Shown here: in pieces, positions 7,268 through 15,813 of the stretch
Position numbering within the stretch: the first letter of the stretch is position 1
How the letters are laid out: every line of letters begins with the position of its first letter
Source of the DNA: Planctomycetaceae bacterium
GTDB lineage: Bacteria; Planctomycetota; Planctomycetia; Planctomycetales; Planctomycetaceae
Reading direction: 5' to 3'
Length of the DNA stretch: 17,194 nt
NCBI GenBank assembly: GCA_029259875.1
Contig: JAJDEK010000068.1
Location: 1-17,194, forward strand
Notes under the pieces: generated by a model
The model's database searches: none
Seen by the model: the letters and a program-made list of their open reading frames with translations, nothing else
Told to the model about the DNA's origin: nothing
Program-made: the position numbers and the translations under genes

Positions 7268-8143
7268 ATGACTGAATCAACAACACACAATTCCTCCTTC
7301 TTTAAAACGATCGGCATTATCGGGGTTGGTCTACTCGGAGGCTCAATTGCCGCTGCAGCACGGCAGAGAAAATTAGCAGAGACAATCCTGGGAGCAGGAC
7401 GAAATCCCTCGCGCATGCGCGCTGCCCAGCATTCCGGTCTCTTGGATCGTGGAACGACTAACATCGCCGAAACCTCAGCTCAGTCAGATTTGGTGATTGT
7501 TTGTACGCCCGTAAATCATATTGCTCATTTTATTCGAACAGTAGCACAAAATAGCCGACCGGGAACCATTATCACCGACGTCGGCAGTACTAAACAACAT
7601 ATCTGTGAAGAACTTTACGGAACCCTTCCCGAAGGAGTGACGTTTGTTGCCTCACACCCTTTAGCAGGTTCAGAAAAAACAGGTTTTGAATTCTCAGATC
7701 CTGACCTATTTCAAGACCGCCCCTGCGTAGTGACCCCTGTCGACTCACTCCCCAAAGAGGCCATTTCCAAGGTCATCCAATTCTGGGAAGCGCTCGGAAT
7801 GAGTGTTCTGGAGACATCTCCTCAAAAACATGATCAAATTCTGGCGGAGACCAGCCATTTACCTCACGTGGTCTCTTCTGCTTTGGCAATCACGCTTGCA
7901 GAAGAAAATCGGAAATTTACTTCGACCGGTTTTCGTGACACTACCAGAATCGCCGCCGGTGATCCCTCGCTCTGGGTTGACATTCTCTTAAACAATAGAG
8001 AATCCATCGTGACAAGTATCGATAAATACACGCAATCACTGCAATCTTTAAGGGATGCCATCAATAACAATGATGAAAATCAACTTCGCCGACTTCTGGA
8101 AGATGGTAAAAAGAACCATGATGCATTAAATTCATCTCGGTAA
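7268..8143 (+). CDS. tyrA: Prephenate dehydrogenase
   Basis: A 291-residue TyrA-type enzyme that oxidatively decarboxylates prephenate to 4-hydroxyphenylpyruvate with NAD(P)+ in tyrosine synthesis; some relatives use arogenate. The N-terminal Rossmann fold shows GIIGVGLLGGS (16-26). Conserved family motifs follow: TDVGSTK (103-109), SHPLAGSEKTG (129-139), SHLPH (196-200, with the His typical of the active-site region) and GFRDTTRIAAGDPSLW (221-236). The protein is about the usual length for a single-domain TyrA; there is no chorismate mutase or ACT domain, so feedback control by tyrosine through an ACT domain is not expected. The ATG at 7268 is chosen because it begins just before the nucleotide-binding fold; an in-frame TTG at 7199 would add 23 residues unlike the family. 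GAGG lies only one base before the ATG, too close for a good ribosome site. It stands 120 bases after the propeller gene and 125 before purL. Confidence 0.94.
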   Translation: MTESTTHNSSFFKTIGIIGVGLLGGSIAAAARQRKLAETILGAGRNPSRMRAAQHSGLLDRGTTNIAETSAQSDLVIVCTPVNHIAHFIRTVAQNSRPGTIITDVGSTKQHICEELYGTLPEGVTFVASHPLAGSEKTGFEFSDPDLFQDRPCVVTPVDSLPKEAISKVIQFWEALGMSVLETSPQKHDQILAETSHLPHVVSSALAITLAEENRKFTSTGFRDTTRIAAGDPSLWVDILLNNRESIVTSIDKYTQSLQSLRDAINNNDENQLRRLLEDGKKNHDALNSSR

Positions 8144-8201
8144 TGGAAATATCTACTCAAATCGCTCAACAATCATTCTATTCAACGACTCAGAAATAAC
8201 A

Positions 8202-8217
8202 GGCCCTAAAAAGAGCC
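8202..8217 (+). terminator. Very weak candidate terminator stem after tyrA
   Basis: GGCCCT and AGAGCC pair with one mismatch around an AAAA loop, followed by GTCTCATTTTCT. It is the only stem in the tyrA-purL gap, and the following T content is low, so read-through into purL is possible. Confidence 0.2.
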
Positions 8218-8243
8218 GTCTCATTTTCTGACTTGAACAAACT

Positions 8244-8261
8244 ATAACTGGCCATAACTGG
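8244..8261 (+). repeat. Tandem ATAACTGG repeat just before purL
   Basis: ATAACTGG occurs at 8244-8251 and again at 8254-8261, a spacing of exactly ten bases, and the second copy ends seven bases before the purL ATG. The TGGA at the end of the second copy is the only ribosome-site-like sequence. The one-turn spacing could suit a protein site overlapping initiation, but two copies may also be chance. Confidence 0.35.
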
Positions 8262-8268
8262 AACTAAC

Positions 8269-11184
8269 ATGCTTTGCGAAGTCGAAATCAAACCTGCTGA
8301 AAACCAGATAGACCGTGAAGGAGCCCGAATCCTTAAAGAGTGCCAGGTCCTTGGCACAAATTCTATTCGTTCTATTCAGACAGCACATTCTTATCTTCTA
8401 GAAGGTGAATTAGATAAAACCGGATTAGAAAAAATTGCCCAGTCTCTTCTGTCAGATCCGATTGTAGAAACGTTTGAAATTCGAATCCTTTCGAACAGTT
8501 CCTCTGATTTAGCAGATCCTGAACAATTACTGAGTGTACTCTTCAAACCAGGAGTCACTGATAATGTCGCCAACAGTGCGCGGCAGGCGATTCATGATCT
8601 GGGTCTCTCGGTTGAAAACGTAGCCACTTGTCGCAAATACTGGGTCAATCCAGATGCTTCATCCGAAGAAATTGACCGGATGGCATGTAAGGTGCTTTCG
8701 AACGATGCAATCGAATATGTTATTCGCGGTCCTCTGAAAATGGACAGTATCAAACTAGGAAGCGAGTATACTTTCGAATTGGTCACGGTCCCCATTCGTT
8801 CGATGAATGACAGCCAACTGGAAACACTCAGTCGTGAAGGACAGCTCTACTTAAATTTGACTGAGATGCAAACCATCAAAAACTACTATGTGGATCAAGT
8901 GAAAGATCCAACAGATATCGAACTTGAGAGTGTCGCACAAACTTGGAGCGAACATTGTTCTCATAAAACATTGGCTGGCCGCATTCACTTTCGCGATGGC
9001 GAACGTGATATTCACTTCGAGAACATGCTCAAAGAGACAATCTTTGACGCCACGACTCAAATTCGAAAATCTCTAGGTGATAAAGACTGGTGTGTAAGTG
9101 TCTTTGTCGACAATGCTGGCGTGATTACATTCGACGACAAACAAGATGTCTGCTTTAAAGTAGAAACGCATAATCACCCCTCTGCACTGGAACCTTATGG
9201 AGGTGCCAATACCGGGTTAGGTGGAGTGATTCGTGATCCACTGGGAACAGGGTTAGGAGGCAGACCGGTTTGTAACACAGATGTTTTCTGCTTTGCCCCA
9301 CCTGAGATTTCTTACGACGATCTTCCCGCTGGTGTATTACACCCCAAGGCAGTTGCAACCGGAGTCGTTTCAGGTGTACGAGATTACGGAAACCGAATGG
9401 GAATCCCGACAGTAAATGGTGCCGTTTACTTTGATGAACGCTACTTAGGGAATCCACTCGTTTACTGTGGCAACGTTGCAATGCTACCAGTGGGAAAATC
9501 AGTCAAGCAAAAAACACAACCGGGGCACTATATCGTTGCTGTGGGAGGACGCACTGGACGCGATGGCATTCATGGTGCCACTTTTTCTTCTGCGGAATTG
9601 ACATCAGAAAGTGAAATGCTTTCCGGAGGTGCCGTACAGATTGGTAATGCGATCACGGAAAAGATGACGATGGACGTCATTCTGGAAGCACGAGATAAAT
9701 CGCTATTTTCCGCGATTACCGATTGTGGCGCAGGCGGTTTCAGCAGTGCTGTGGGCGAAATGGGTGAAGATACGGGAGCCGAAGTTTGGCTGGATCAGTG
9801 CCCATTGAAATATGCCGGACTTTCTTATACGGAAATCTGGATCTCCGAGGCACAAGAACGAATGGTGCTGGCTGTCCCTCCTGAAAACTGGGAAGAGTTT
9901 GAAAAAATTTGCTCGAGCGAAGGGGTCGAGGCATCGATCATCGGAAAGTTCACTGATACGCATCGATTGGTTCTCAAGTATCAGGATCAGATCGTGGGGG
10001 ATCTGGAAATGTCCTTCTTGCATGATGGACGACCTCCTGTGATTCGCGATGCCATCTATCAAATACCTCCCTTTGTGCCTTTGACTCCCACAGAAAAAGA
10101 GAACTACAACAAAGATTTGAAATCGATTTTAAGTTCGCTGAATGTCTGTAGCAAAGAGTGGATCATTCGTCAGTATGACCAGGAAGTTCAGGCAGGTAGT
10201 GTGGTTAAACCCTTGGTGGGTGTTCAGAATGATGGCCCCTCAGATGCAGCCGTCGTCCGCCCTGATCTCTCTTCCGTCCGTGGTTTGGTGATCTCATGTG
10301 GCATGAATCCACGTTATGGAGATTTAAACACACACTGGATGGCAGCATCCGCGATTGACGAAGCGATTCGAAATTGTGTCGCCGTCGGTGCAGATCCTGA
10401 GAAGATTGCTATCCTCGATAATTTCTGCTGGGGAAATACAGATCGACCGGAAACTCTGGGAAGTCTGGTGTCAGCCGCTCTAGCCTGTCAAGAATTCTCT
10501 ATCGCTTTCGGCTCTCCCTTTATCAGTGGAAAAGATAGCCTATATAACGAGTTCTCTTATGAAAACGAACAGGGTGAGAAAGAAACGGTTGCGATTCCTG
10601 CTTCGCTCTTAATTAGTGCCATCGGACAAATCGCCGACATAAACAAAGCAGTCACCATGGACCTCAAGACCCCTGGCAATCGAATTTTCCTGGTTGGTTC
10701 GACTCAGGACGAATTGGGAGGCAGTCACTTTACACTCGTGAATCAATTGGAGGGAGGCGAAGTTCCGAGAGTCGATAAAGAACAGGCCCCGAAAATTTTC
10801 AAGTCACTACATACTGCGATTCAAAAGCAACTCATAAGAAGTTGCCATGATCTAAGTGAAGGAGGCTTAGCACTGGCAGCGGCTGAAATGGCGTTTGCAG
10901 GAGGCTTTGGAATGAAGCTAGATGCCACTCGACTTCCCGAAGCACTGGAACTTTCGACCGCTAGTTTGCTTTTTTCAGAAAGCAATACACGGTTTCTGAT
11001 TGAAGTCGCGCCAGACAAAGTTGAAGCACTGCAACCCTGCTTTAACGAACTACCGCTGGTTGAAATTGGCGAAGTTGTCAGTAACAGTCAGTTCACTGTC
11101 AAAGGGAAATCAGGAAAGACGGTCATTGATGCCAGCTTAGAAGAGCTAAAAGCAGCCTGGAAAAACCCACTGGCTTGGGACTGA
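8269..11184 (+). CDS. purL: Phosphoribosylformylglycinamidine synthase, PurL with fused PurS-like N-terminus
   Basis: A 971-residue ATP-dependent enzyme of purine synthesis that converts FGAR to FGAM using ammonia from glutamine. Residues 1-75 and about 86-155 look like two PurS-like alpha/beta halves (second one: [20 protein letters not shown]). Then come the linker motif [10 protein letters not shown] (226-235), the first synthetase half with [19 protein letters not shown] (298-316), [16 protein letters not shown] (426-441) and [16 protein letters not shown] (485-500), and the second half with [15 protein letters not shown] (651-665), [11 protein letters not shown] (747-757) and [21 protein letters not shown] (859-879). 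The protein ends without a glutaminase domain, so a separate PurQ must exist; neither purQ nor purS is adjacent. Small PurL is about 740 residues and the full fused enzyme about 1300, so this is intermediate. The ATG fits the PurS-like start. Confidence 0.95.
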   Translation: MLCEVEIKPAENQIDREGARILKECQVLGTNSIRSIQTAHSYLLEGELDKTGLEKIAQSLLSDPIVETFEIRILSNSSSDLADPEQLLSVLFKPGVTDNVANSARQAIHDLGLSVENVATCRKYWVNPDASSEEIDRMACKVLSNDAIEYVIRGPLKMDSIKLGSEYTFELVTVPIRSMNDSQLETLSREGQLYLNLTEMQTIKNYYVDQVKDPTDIELESVAQTWSEHCSHKTLAGRIHFRDGERDIHFENMLKETIFDATTQIRKSLGDKDWCVSVFVDNAGVITFDDKQDVCFKVETHNHPSALEPYGGANTGLGGVIRDPLGTGLGGRPVCNTDVFCFAPPEISYDDLPAGVLHPKAVATGVVSGVRDYGNRMGIPTVNGAVYFDERYLGNPLVYCGNVAMLPVGKSVKQKTQPGHYIVAVGGRTGRDGIHGATFSSAELTSESEMLSGGAVQIGNAITEKMTMDVILEARDKSLFSAITDCGAGGFSSAVGEMGEDTGAEVWLDQCPLKYAGLSYTEIWISEAQERMVLAVPPENWEEFEKICSSEGVEASIIGKFTDTHRLVLKYQDQIVGDLEMSFLHDGRPPVIRDAIYQIPPFVPLTPTEKENYNKDLKSILSSLNVCSKEWIIRQYDQEVQAGSVVKPLVGVQNDGPSDAAVVRPDLSSVRGLVISCGMNPRYGDLNTHWMAASAIDEAIRNCVAVGADPEKIAILDNFCWGNTDRPETLGSLVSAALACQEFSIAFGSPFISGKDSLYNEFSYENEQGEKETVAIPASLLISAIGQIADINKAVTMDLKTPGNRIFLVGSTQDELGGSHFTLVNQLEGGEVPRVDKEQAPKIFKSLHTAIQKQLIRSCHDLSEGGLALAAAEMAFAGGFGMKLDATRLPEALELSTASLLFSESNTRFLIEVAPDKVEALQPCFNELPLVEIGEVVSNSQFTVKGKSGKTVIDASLEELKAAWKNPLAWD

Positions 11185-11452
11185 TGGAGTCACAAAGACT
11201 TCGTGTACAACCTATATTTTTCGCTCCAGAACCGATTTGTTTAAACGCTGCAAACACAATCTTTCCAGCGATATCCCTAAGATCCCCTAAAATAAGACTT
11301 TCCCACCCGCTATGCTCGAGTAAAATGAGAGAAACGATCTCAAATTCTAACTATGACAATTAGCATCGCATTTTGAAGCGAATTCTCCTTTTTAGAGACT
11401 GTGGTGATTGGAAGGAAACCCCTGTAATTTATCGATTTATAGTCGCAAAGTC

Positions 11453-11489
11453 CTATCTCAGGCATTACGATAGAGTTAACGGAACTATC
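11453..11489. repeat. CTATC-N11-GATAG-N11-CTATC alternating repeat in the moxR leader
   Basis: CTATC at 11453-11457, GATAG at 11469-11473 and CTATC at 11485-11489 are evenly spaced, so the central element can pair with either neighbour but not both. The stems are only five base pairs, so this may be chance; it sits 44 bases before the moxR start. Confidence 0.25.
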
Positions 11490-11516
11490 TGCGCCCAGCA
11501 GTGTTTACCTTTGTAG

Positions 11517-11523
11517 AAAGGTG
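11517..11523 (+). promoter_or_regulatory. Shine-Dalgarno AAAGGTG that favours the ATG at 11533
   Basis: AAAGGTG lies nine bases before the ATG at 11533. A GTG at 11521 is also in frame, but it overlaps this element and would have no ribosome site at a suitable distance, so the ATG is preferred. Confidence 0.5.
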
Positions 11524-11532
11524 TTAAAACGG

Positions 11533-12609
11533 ATGTCGGAAACGAATCATCATACAAATGACTCTCATGAGTTCGAAATCACTCAGGAATCCATAGATAA
11601 GCTTAGTTCTGCGTATCAACAGATTCACGGGCAGATGTCGAAAGTCATCGTTGGCCAAGATCAGGTAGTGGAACAACTCCTGATTGCCCTCTTTAGTAGG
11701 GGTCACTGTTTACTTGAAGGTGTCCCCGGGCTGGCCAAAACATTGATGATCAGTACTTTGGCACAGACTCTGTCGATGTCATTTAGCCGTATCCAATTCA
11801 CGCCCGACTTGATGCCCGCAGATATCACGGGAACGGACGTCTTACAGGAAAATCGAGAAACCGGCGAACGGGAATTTCGATTTATTGCAGGTCCCTTATT
11901 TCACAATGTTATTTTGGCTGATGAAATTAACCGTACGCCTCCTAAAACACAGGCCGCATTACTGGAGGCGATGCAGGAACACCAAGTCAGTGTCGGCCAA
12001 ACACGACATGTGCTCAGTGATCCGTTTTTTGTGTTAGCGACACAAAACCCCATCGAACAGGAAGGCACTTATTCGTTGCCAGAGGCTCAACAAGACCGGT
12101 TTATGTTTAAAGTCTATGTTCGTTACCCTTCCTTCAAAGAAGAACGGCAAATTGCCAGAAAAACCACTTCTGAGACAAACGAAAAAATTGAGCATGTATT
12201 AAACGCAGTAGATGTTCTGGAGATTCAAAAAATTGTCCGTCAAGTTCCCGTGTCGGATCATGTGATCGATTACGCATTGGCACTAGTCAGACAAACCAGA
12301 GTCAATGAACCGGGCACTCCTGATTTCATCAACGAATGGCTCAGTTGGGGTGCTGGCCCTCGCGCAGTACAAAATCTGTTATTAGGTGGAAAAACACGAG
12401 CGTTACTGAATGGTCATACCCACGTCTCTACTGAAGATATCAGCGCTCTGGCAGCTCCGGTGTTACGACATCGAATCGTAACAAACTTCTCAGCCGAGTC
12501 GGAAGGAATTTCTTCAGACCGTGTGATTGAGCGATTGATTGATGAGACTCCGTCAAAGGAAGGCGAACTGACCAGTGACCCAAGATTACAGAAAATTTTT
12601 GCTGCCTGA
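11533..12609 (+). CDS. MoxR-family AAA+ ATPase
   Basis: A 358-residue MoxR ATPase (AAA_3 plus AAA lid). Visible motifs: [21 protein letters not shown] (38-58, split family signature), Walker A GVPGLAKT (63-70), [12 protein letters not shown] (89-100), Walker B VILADE with [18 protein letters not shown] (126-149), sensor-1 region [23 protein letters not shown] (168-190). MoxR ATPases act as chaperone-like remodelers that work with VWA-domain partners, as in the Bacteroides aerotolerance (bat) and methanol oxidation (mox) clusters. The next three genes encode a DUF58 protein and two VWA proteins, which fits exactly. The DUF58 gene starts inside the 3' end of this gene (35-base overlap), implying translational coupling. 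The client in this organism is not shown. Length is normal for the family (about 320-360). Confidence 0.95.
   Translation: MSETNHHTNDSHEFEITQESIDKLSSAYQQIHGQMSKVIVGQDQVVEQLLIALFSRGHCLLEGVPGLAKTLMISTLAQTLSMSFSRIQFTPDLMPADITGTDVLQENRETGEREFRFIAGPLFHNVILADEINRTPPKTQAALLEAMQEHQVSVGQTRHVLSDPFFVLATQNPIEQEGTYSLPEAQQDRFMFKVYVRYPSFKEERQIARKTTSETNEKIEHVLNAVDVLEIQKIVRQVPVSDHVIDYALALVRQTRVNEPGTPDFINEWLSWGAGPRAVQNLLLGGKTRALLNGHTHVSTEDISALAAPVLRHRIVTNFSAESEGISSDRVIERLIDETPSKEGELTSDPRLQKIFAA
12555..12563 (+). promoter_or_regulatory. Shine-Dalgarno AAAGGAAGG inside moxR, for the DUF58 GTG start
   Basis: This purine-rich site is 11 bases before the GTG at 12575 and lies within the moxR coding sequence. It supports GTG as the start of the DUF58 gene despite the 35-base overlap. 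Confidence 0.55.
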
Positions 12610-13486
12610 AGCAATTTCCCGAATTTCTCGTTTGGAAATTCGGGCACGTTCAATTGTAGAAGGGTTCTTATCTGGATTGCACCGTAGTCCTTTTTTTGGC
12701 CAATCGGTGGAATTTGCTCAGCACCGTGAGTACGCCCCTGGAGATGATGTGCGGAATATTGACTGGAAGGTCTGGTCAAAAACAGACAAATACTACATCA
12801 AACAGTATGAAGAAGACACAAATTTAAGAACCACACTTTTGGTTGATGTCAGCGAATCCATGCAGTTTGGTACAGGTCCACTTAACAAATATGAATATGG
12901 TTGTACTGCAGCCGCCGCTCTGGCATATCTATTGCTAAAACAGCAGGATGCCGTCGGTTTGATTACATTTGATGATGCTGTTCGTTCCAAAGTCCAGGCA
13001 TTAAGCAAACGAAACCACTTAAATGCCTTGCTCACCGCACTCGCAACAGAAAAACCAGCTCAAAAAACTGACATTTTTGACGTATTAAAAGAAGTCGCCG
13101 AGACACGGTCTAAAAAAGGAACCATTATTCTGATTTCCGATTTGTTTGTAAATCGGGAGAGTCTGTTTAAAGGGTTGAGACTGCTGCAGTATCGGGGTCA
13201 CGATGTGATGTTGTTGCATATTCTGGATGATGAGGAACTCGATTTCAGTTATGCAGGTACCACACGTTTTGAAGGCATGGAAGAGACAGGTGAGCTCGTC
13301 TGTGATCCCCGCTCACTACGAGAGGGTTACCTCAATGCGATGCATGAGTTTCTGAATGAAATCAGAAGGCGTTGTGCCAAAAATAAATTTGATTATCAAA
13401 CGATACGAACTAGCGAATACCTGGATGCTGCTTTAGCGCATTACCTCAACCATCGAATCGGCATGCAACAATCCATTAGACAATAA
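12575..13486 (+). CDS. DUF58 domain protein (soluble, VWA-like)
   Basis: A 303-residue DUF58 protein. The start is GTG, with the family-typical opening ([22 protein letters not shown] within residues 4-25) placed immediately after it; later starts would remove conserved sequence. The DUF58 signature [20 protein letters not shown] is at 51-70. A VWA-like fold follows: MIDAS-type DVSES (91-95) and ISDLF (187-191). No membrane segment or signal is present, so it is likely a cytoplasmic partner of the MoxR ATPase. It overlaps moxR by 35 bases in another frame and lies 59 bases before the BatA-like gene. Planctomycete and Bacteroides moxR-DUF58-bat clusters have the same order. Molecular function unknown beyond the presumed metal-dependent protein binding by the MIDAS site. 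Confidence 0.93.
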   Translation: MTQDYRKFLLPEAISRISRLEIRARSIVEGFLSGLHRSPFFGQSVEFAQHREYAPGDDVRNIDWKVWSKTDKYYIKQYEEDTNLRTTLLVDVSESMQFGTGPLNKYEYGCTAAAALAYLLLKQQDAVGLITFDDAVRSKVQALSKRNHLNALLTALATEKPAQKTDIFDVLKEVAETRSKKGTIILISDLFVNRESLFKGLRLLQYRGHDVMLLHILDDEELDFSYAGTTRFEGMEETGELVCDPRSLREGYLNAMHEFLNEIRRRCAKNKFDYQTIRTSEYLDAALAHYLNHRIGMQQSIRQ

Positions 13487-13545
13487 TCATCCCCAAGGCT
13501 CCCAATCTTAACAAACTTCAATAGATTTAACTGATAACATAAAAT

Positions 13546-15813
13546 ATGGAAACATGGTTAACACAACATTTTGTGAATTCCACGCTGGTCTACGCCGGTG
13601 CGATGATGGTTGCTGCGCCCATTATCATCCATTTAATTAACCGCTTTCAGTACAAACGAGTTCATTTTGCAGCGATGGAATTTCTGCTGCAAAGTCAGCA
13701 AACGAACCAGAGAAGAGTTCTGCTCGAACAATTACTGCTTTTGTTGCTACGAATTCTGTTGATCATCTGCCTGTTATTATTGATTGCACGACTCATTCTT
13801 GATCCCAATCAATTATCGATGTTTCGTGGTGCGAAATCGCACCATGTCATCGTTTTGGATGATAGTGGTTCCATGCAAAATGTCTGGGGAGAGCAGACTG
13901 CCTTTAATGAAGGGCTTCAAGTAATTCGTAAAATTGTGGCAGAAGGAACAAATCGTCCTAACACAGAAAAATTATCTCTGATCGTACTCTCCCGTGCCGA
14001 TGCACCACTGTTTTTACAAAGAGACATTAATGAAGAGCTCATTAATGAGCTGGACGCAAAGCTGACAAATCTTGCTTGCTCACACCAGAGTCTCGACCTG
14101 AATCAAGGCTTGGAGGCGGCTGCGGACTTGCTCAATGAAGACCGAGCTGTAATTAAAACTCTGCATTTGATTTCTGACTTCAGAAAATCAGACTGGCAGG
14201 ATAAAAAAGGAATCACATCAGCAATCGAAGATTTGAGTAAAGATGATATTGCGATCAATCTGATCAAAACGGTTCCCGACTCTCAACCTAATCTGGCAAT
14301 TACCGAACTCTCCGGCGCGACGGAAGTGGCAGCCGTTGATGTCCCCCTCAGTTTGAAAGTCAGGATCAAAAATTTTGGCGATCAGGTCGCTGAAAATGTA
14401 CGTGTTGCTGCATTCGTTGATAATAACAAACTTCCGATGAGCATCGTATTTGACAAAATTGAAGCAGGAAGTGAAATTTCCCAAGACTTTGACGTTGTTT
14501 TTAATAAACCGGATTTACATCAGGTCAACGTCAGTCTGAATAATGACGTGCTTGCCGGCGATAATGAACGATTTTTGGCCATTGATGTCAAACCTTCGAA
14601 TCCTGTATTGATTATCGATGGAAACCCCTCAGGTAACGAATGGATGTTTATCCAAACTGCGATTGCACCTGACATCTCTACTACCGGATTTGCACCTTCT
14701 GTCGAAAGTGTAGACTATCTCCGTAGACATCCCTTGGATCAGTTTAAAAATATCTATCTGCTTAACGTTGCCGAACTTCCACTTGACGCGATCACTCCTT
14801 TAGAACAGTTTGTCGCAGCAGGAGGAGGCTTGATCTGGTTCGTCGGCCCTTCTATCCAACCAGCCTTTTATAACGACAAACTATATAAAAATGGAAACGG
14901 ACTCTTTCCCGCGCCGCTGGAAGGATCGCCTCGAGAGTTACCGGCCCGTGAAACCAATTCCACCGTGGATATGCAAGTCAGTGACCACCCTCTGTTTTCT
15001 GTGTTTGCAGGTCAAGATAATCCACTCATTGAAGCAGTCACTATTTCGAGATACTTTCCACTCTCGCAAGAATGGCTACAAACAAAGTCCCAAAGTGCAT
15101 CGGGCGTCAATGTGATCGCCACGCTCAGAAATCAAGAACCATTTATCATCGAACATCGGTTTGGCAAAGGCCGTATTATCACTTGTCTGACATCTGCAAG
15201 TCCTGTGCTTACAAATGAAGGTGAACCGTGGAACTCTTGGGCATTAAATCCGAGCTATATTGTCTTTCAATTAGAGCTGCAAAAATACCTGGTGCAGTCC
15301 CGATCTCACGAACAAACGGAAATTGTAGGCGATCCAATTGCATTTTCGCTCGACGCCTCGTTGTTCTCTGATGAAATTCAAATCCAAACTCCCATTTCCG
15401 AGGGAGAACGAACCATCAGGCTCAAAGCCTCTCCCAAACAAGTCACTGATGCTTCGCAGAATGGTTCATTACAGTTAATGACCACTTACCGCGAAACAGA
15501 TCAACCTGGCGTCTATTCCGTACAATTGGAACGACAAGATCAAACAATTGAACAAAAAATGTACGCGTTTAACTTCCCGGTGACAGAAAGTAATCTGGAG
15601 TTGATCGCTGCGGATGACTTAATCAAACAACTTGGTAGTAACCCGCAAATCCAAATCCAGGAACCAGGAGAATTCCAATGGATTCAAGGCCAGGAAGCGG
15701 GCCGGGAAATTACCAATACCATTTTAGTGATCCTGTTTCTGTTATTAATCTGTGAACAGTTATTGGCGTACAGATTAAGCTATCATCCCAAAATAGCAGG
15801 TGCTGTTGCATGA
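13546..15813 (+). CDS. BatA-like membrane protein with VWA domain
   Basis: A 755-residue membrane protein. Residues 1-85 are a BatA (aerotolerance regulator N-terminal) domain with spans near 13-31 and 62-84 and the family motif PIIIHLINRFQYKRVHFAAMEFL in between (25-47). The VWA domain begins at about 98 with a full MIDAS DDSGSM (105-110) and LISDF (208-212). About 255-350 reads as an Ig-like/CARDB-type domain (PLSLKVRIKNFGDQVAENVRV), about 352-560 as a Rossmann-like, glutamine-amidotransferase-like domain (PVLIIDGNPSGNEW; LEQFVAAGGGLIWFVGP), and one more span lies near 724-741. The large middle part is probably periplasmic or, in planctomycete terms, on the paryphoplasm side. The start codon has no Shine-Dalgarno. 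Its TGA overlaps the ATG of the next gene by one frame-shifted ATGA, so the two are translationally coupled. Presumed partner of the upstream MoxR ATPase. Confidence 0.92.
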   Translation: METWLTQHFVNSTLVYAGAMMVAAPIIIHLINRFQYKRVHFAAMEFLLQSQQTNQRRVLLEQLLLLLLRILLIICLLLLIARLILDPNQLSMFRGAKSHHVIVLDDSGSMQNVWGEQTAFNEGLQVIRKIVAEGTNRPNTEKLSLIVLSRADAPLFLQRDINEELINELDAKLTNLACSHQSLDLNQGLEAAADLLNEDRAVIKTLHLISDFRKSDWQDKKGITSAIEDLSKDDIAINLIKTVPDSQPNLAITELSGATEVAAVDVPLSLKVRIKNFGDQVAENVRVAAFVDNNKLPMSIVFDKIEAGSEISQDFDVVFNKPDLHQVNVSLNNDVLAGDNERFLAIDVKPSNPVLIIDGNPSGNEWMFIQTAIAPDISTTGFAPSVESVDYLRRHPLDQFKNIYLLNVAELPLDAITPLEQFVAAGGGLIWFVGPSIQPAFYNDKLYKNGNGLFPAPLEGSPRELPARETNSTVDMQVSDHPLFSVFAGQDNPLIEAVTISRYFPLSQEWLQTKSQSASGVNVIATLRNQEPFIIEHRFGKGRIITCLTSASPVLTNEGEPWNSWALNPSYIVFQLELQKYLVQSRSHEQTEIVGDPIAFSLDASLFSDEIQIQTPISEGERTIRLKASPKQVTDASQNGSLQLMTTYRETDQPGVYSVQLERQDQTIEQKMYAFNFPVTESNLELIAADDLIKQLGSNPQIQIQEPGEFQWIQGQEAGREITNTILVILFLLLICEQLLAYRLSYHPKIAGAVA

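Larger units (their letters stand above)
11185..11532. other. 348-base intergenic region between purL and the moxR operon
   Basis: No convincing gene. A 59-codon frame starts at 11184 in a TGATG overlap with the purL stop and runs to 11363, but its translation has no recognisable domain or hydrophobic pattern, so I leave it out. Small stems occur (TGAGA/TCTCA at 11326-11342; TCGC/GCGA at 11364-11379 followed by a pyrimidine-rich stretch), none strong enough for a terminator call. The promoter of the moxR operon should lie here, but I cannot place -35 and -10 boxes at proper spacing. A three-part repeat at 11453-11489 is listed separately. Confidence 0.5.

Noticed and set aside
11184..11363. 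A 59-codon open frame whose ATG overlaps the purL stop as TGATG
   Set aside because: The overlap looks like coupling, but the translation has no domain, hydrophobic pattern or low-complexity logic typical of a real small protein, and the region otherwise reads as a leader. Conservation in relatives would change this.
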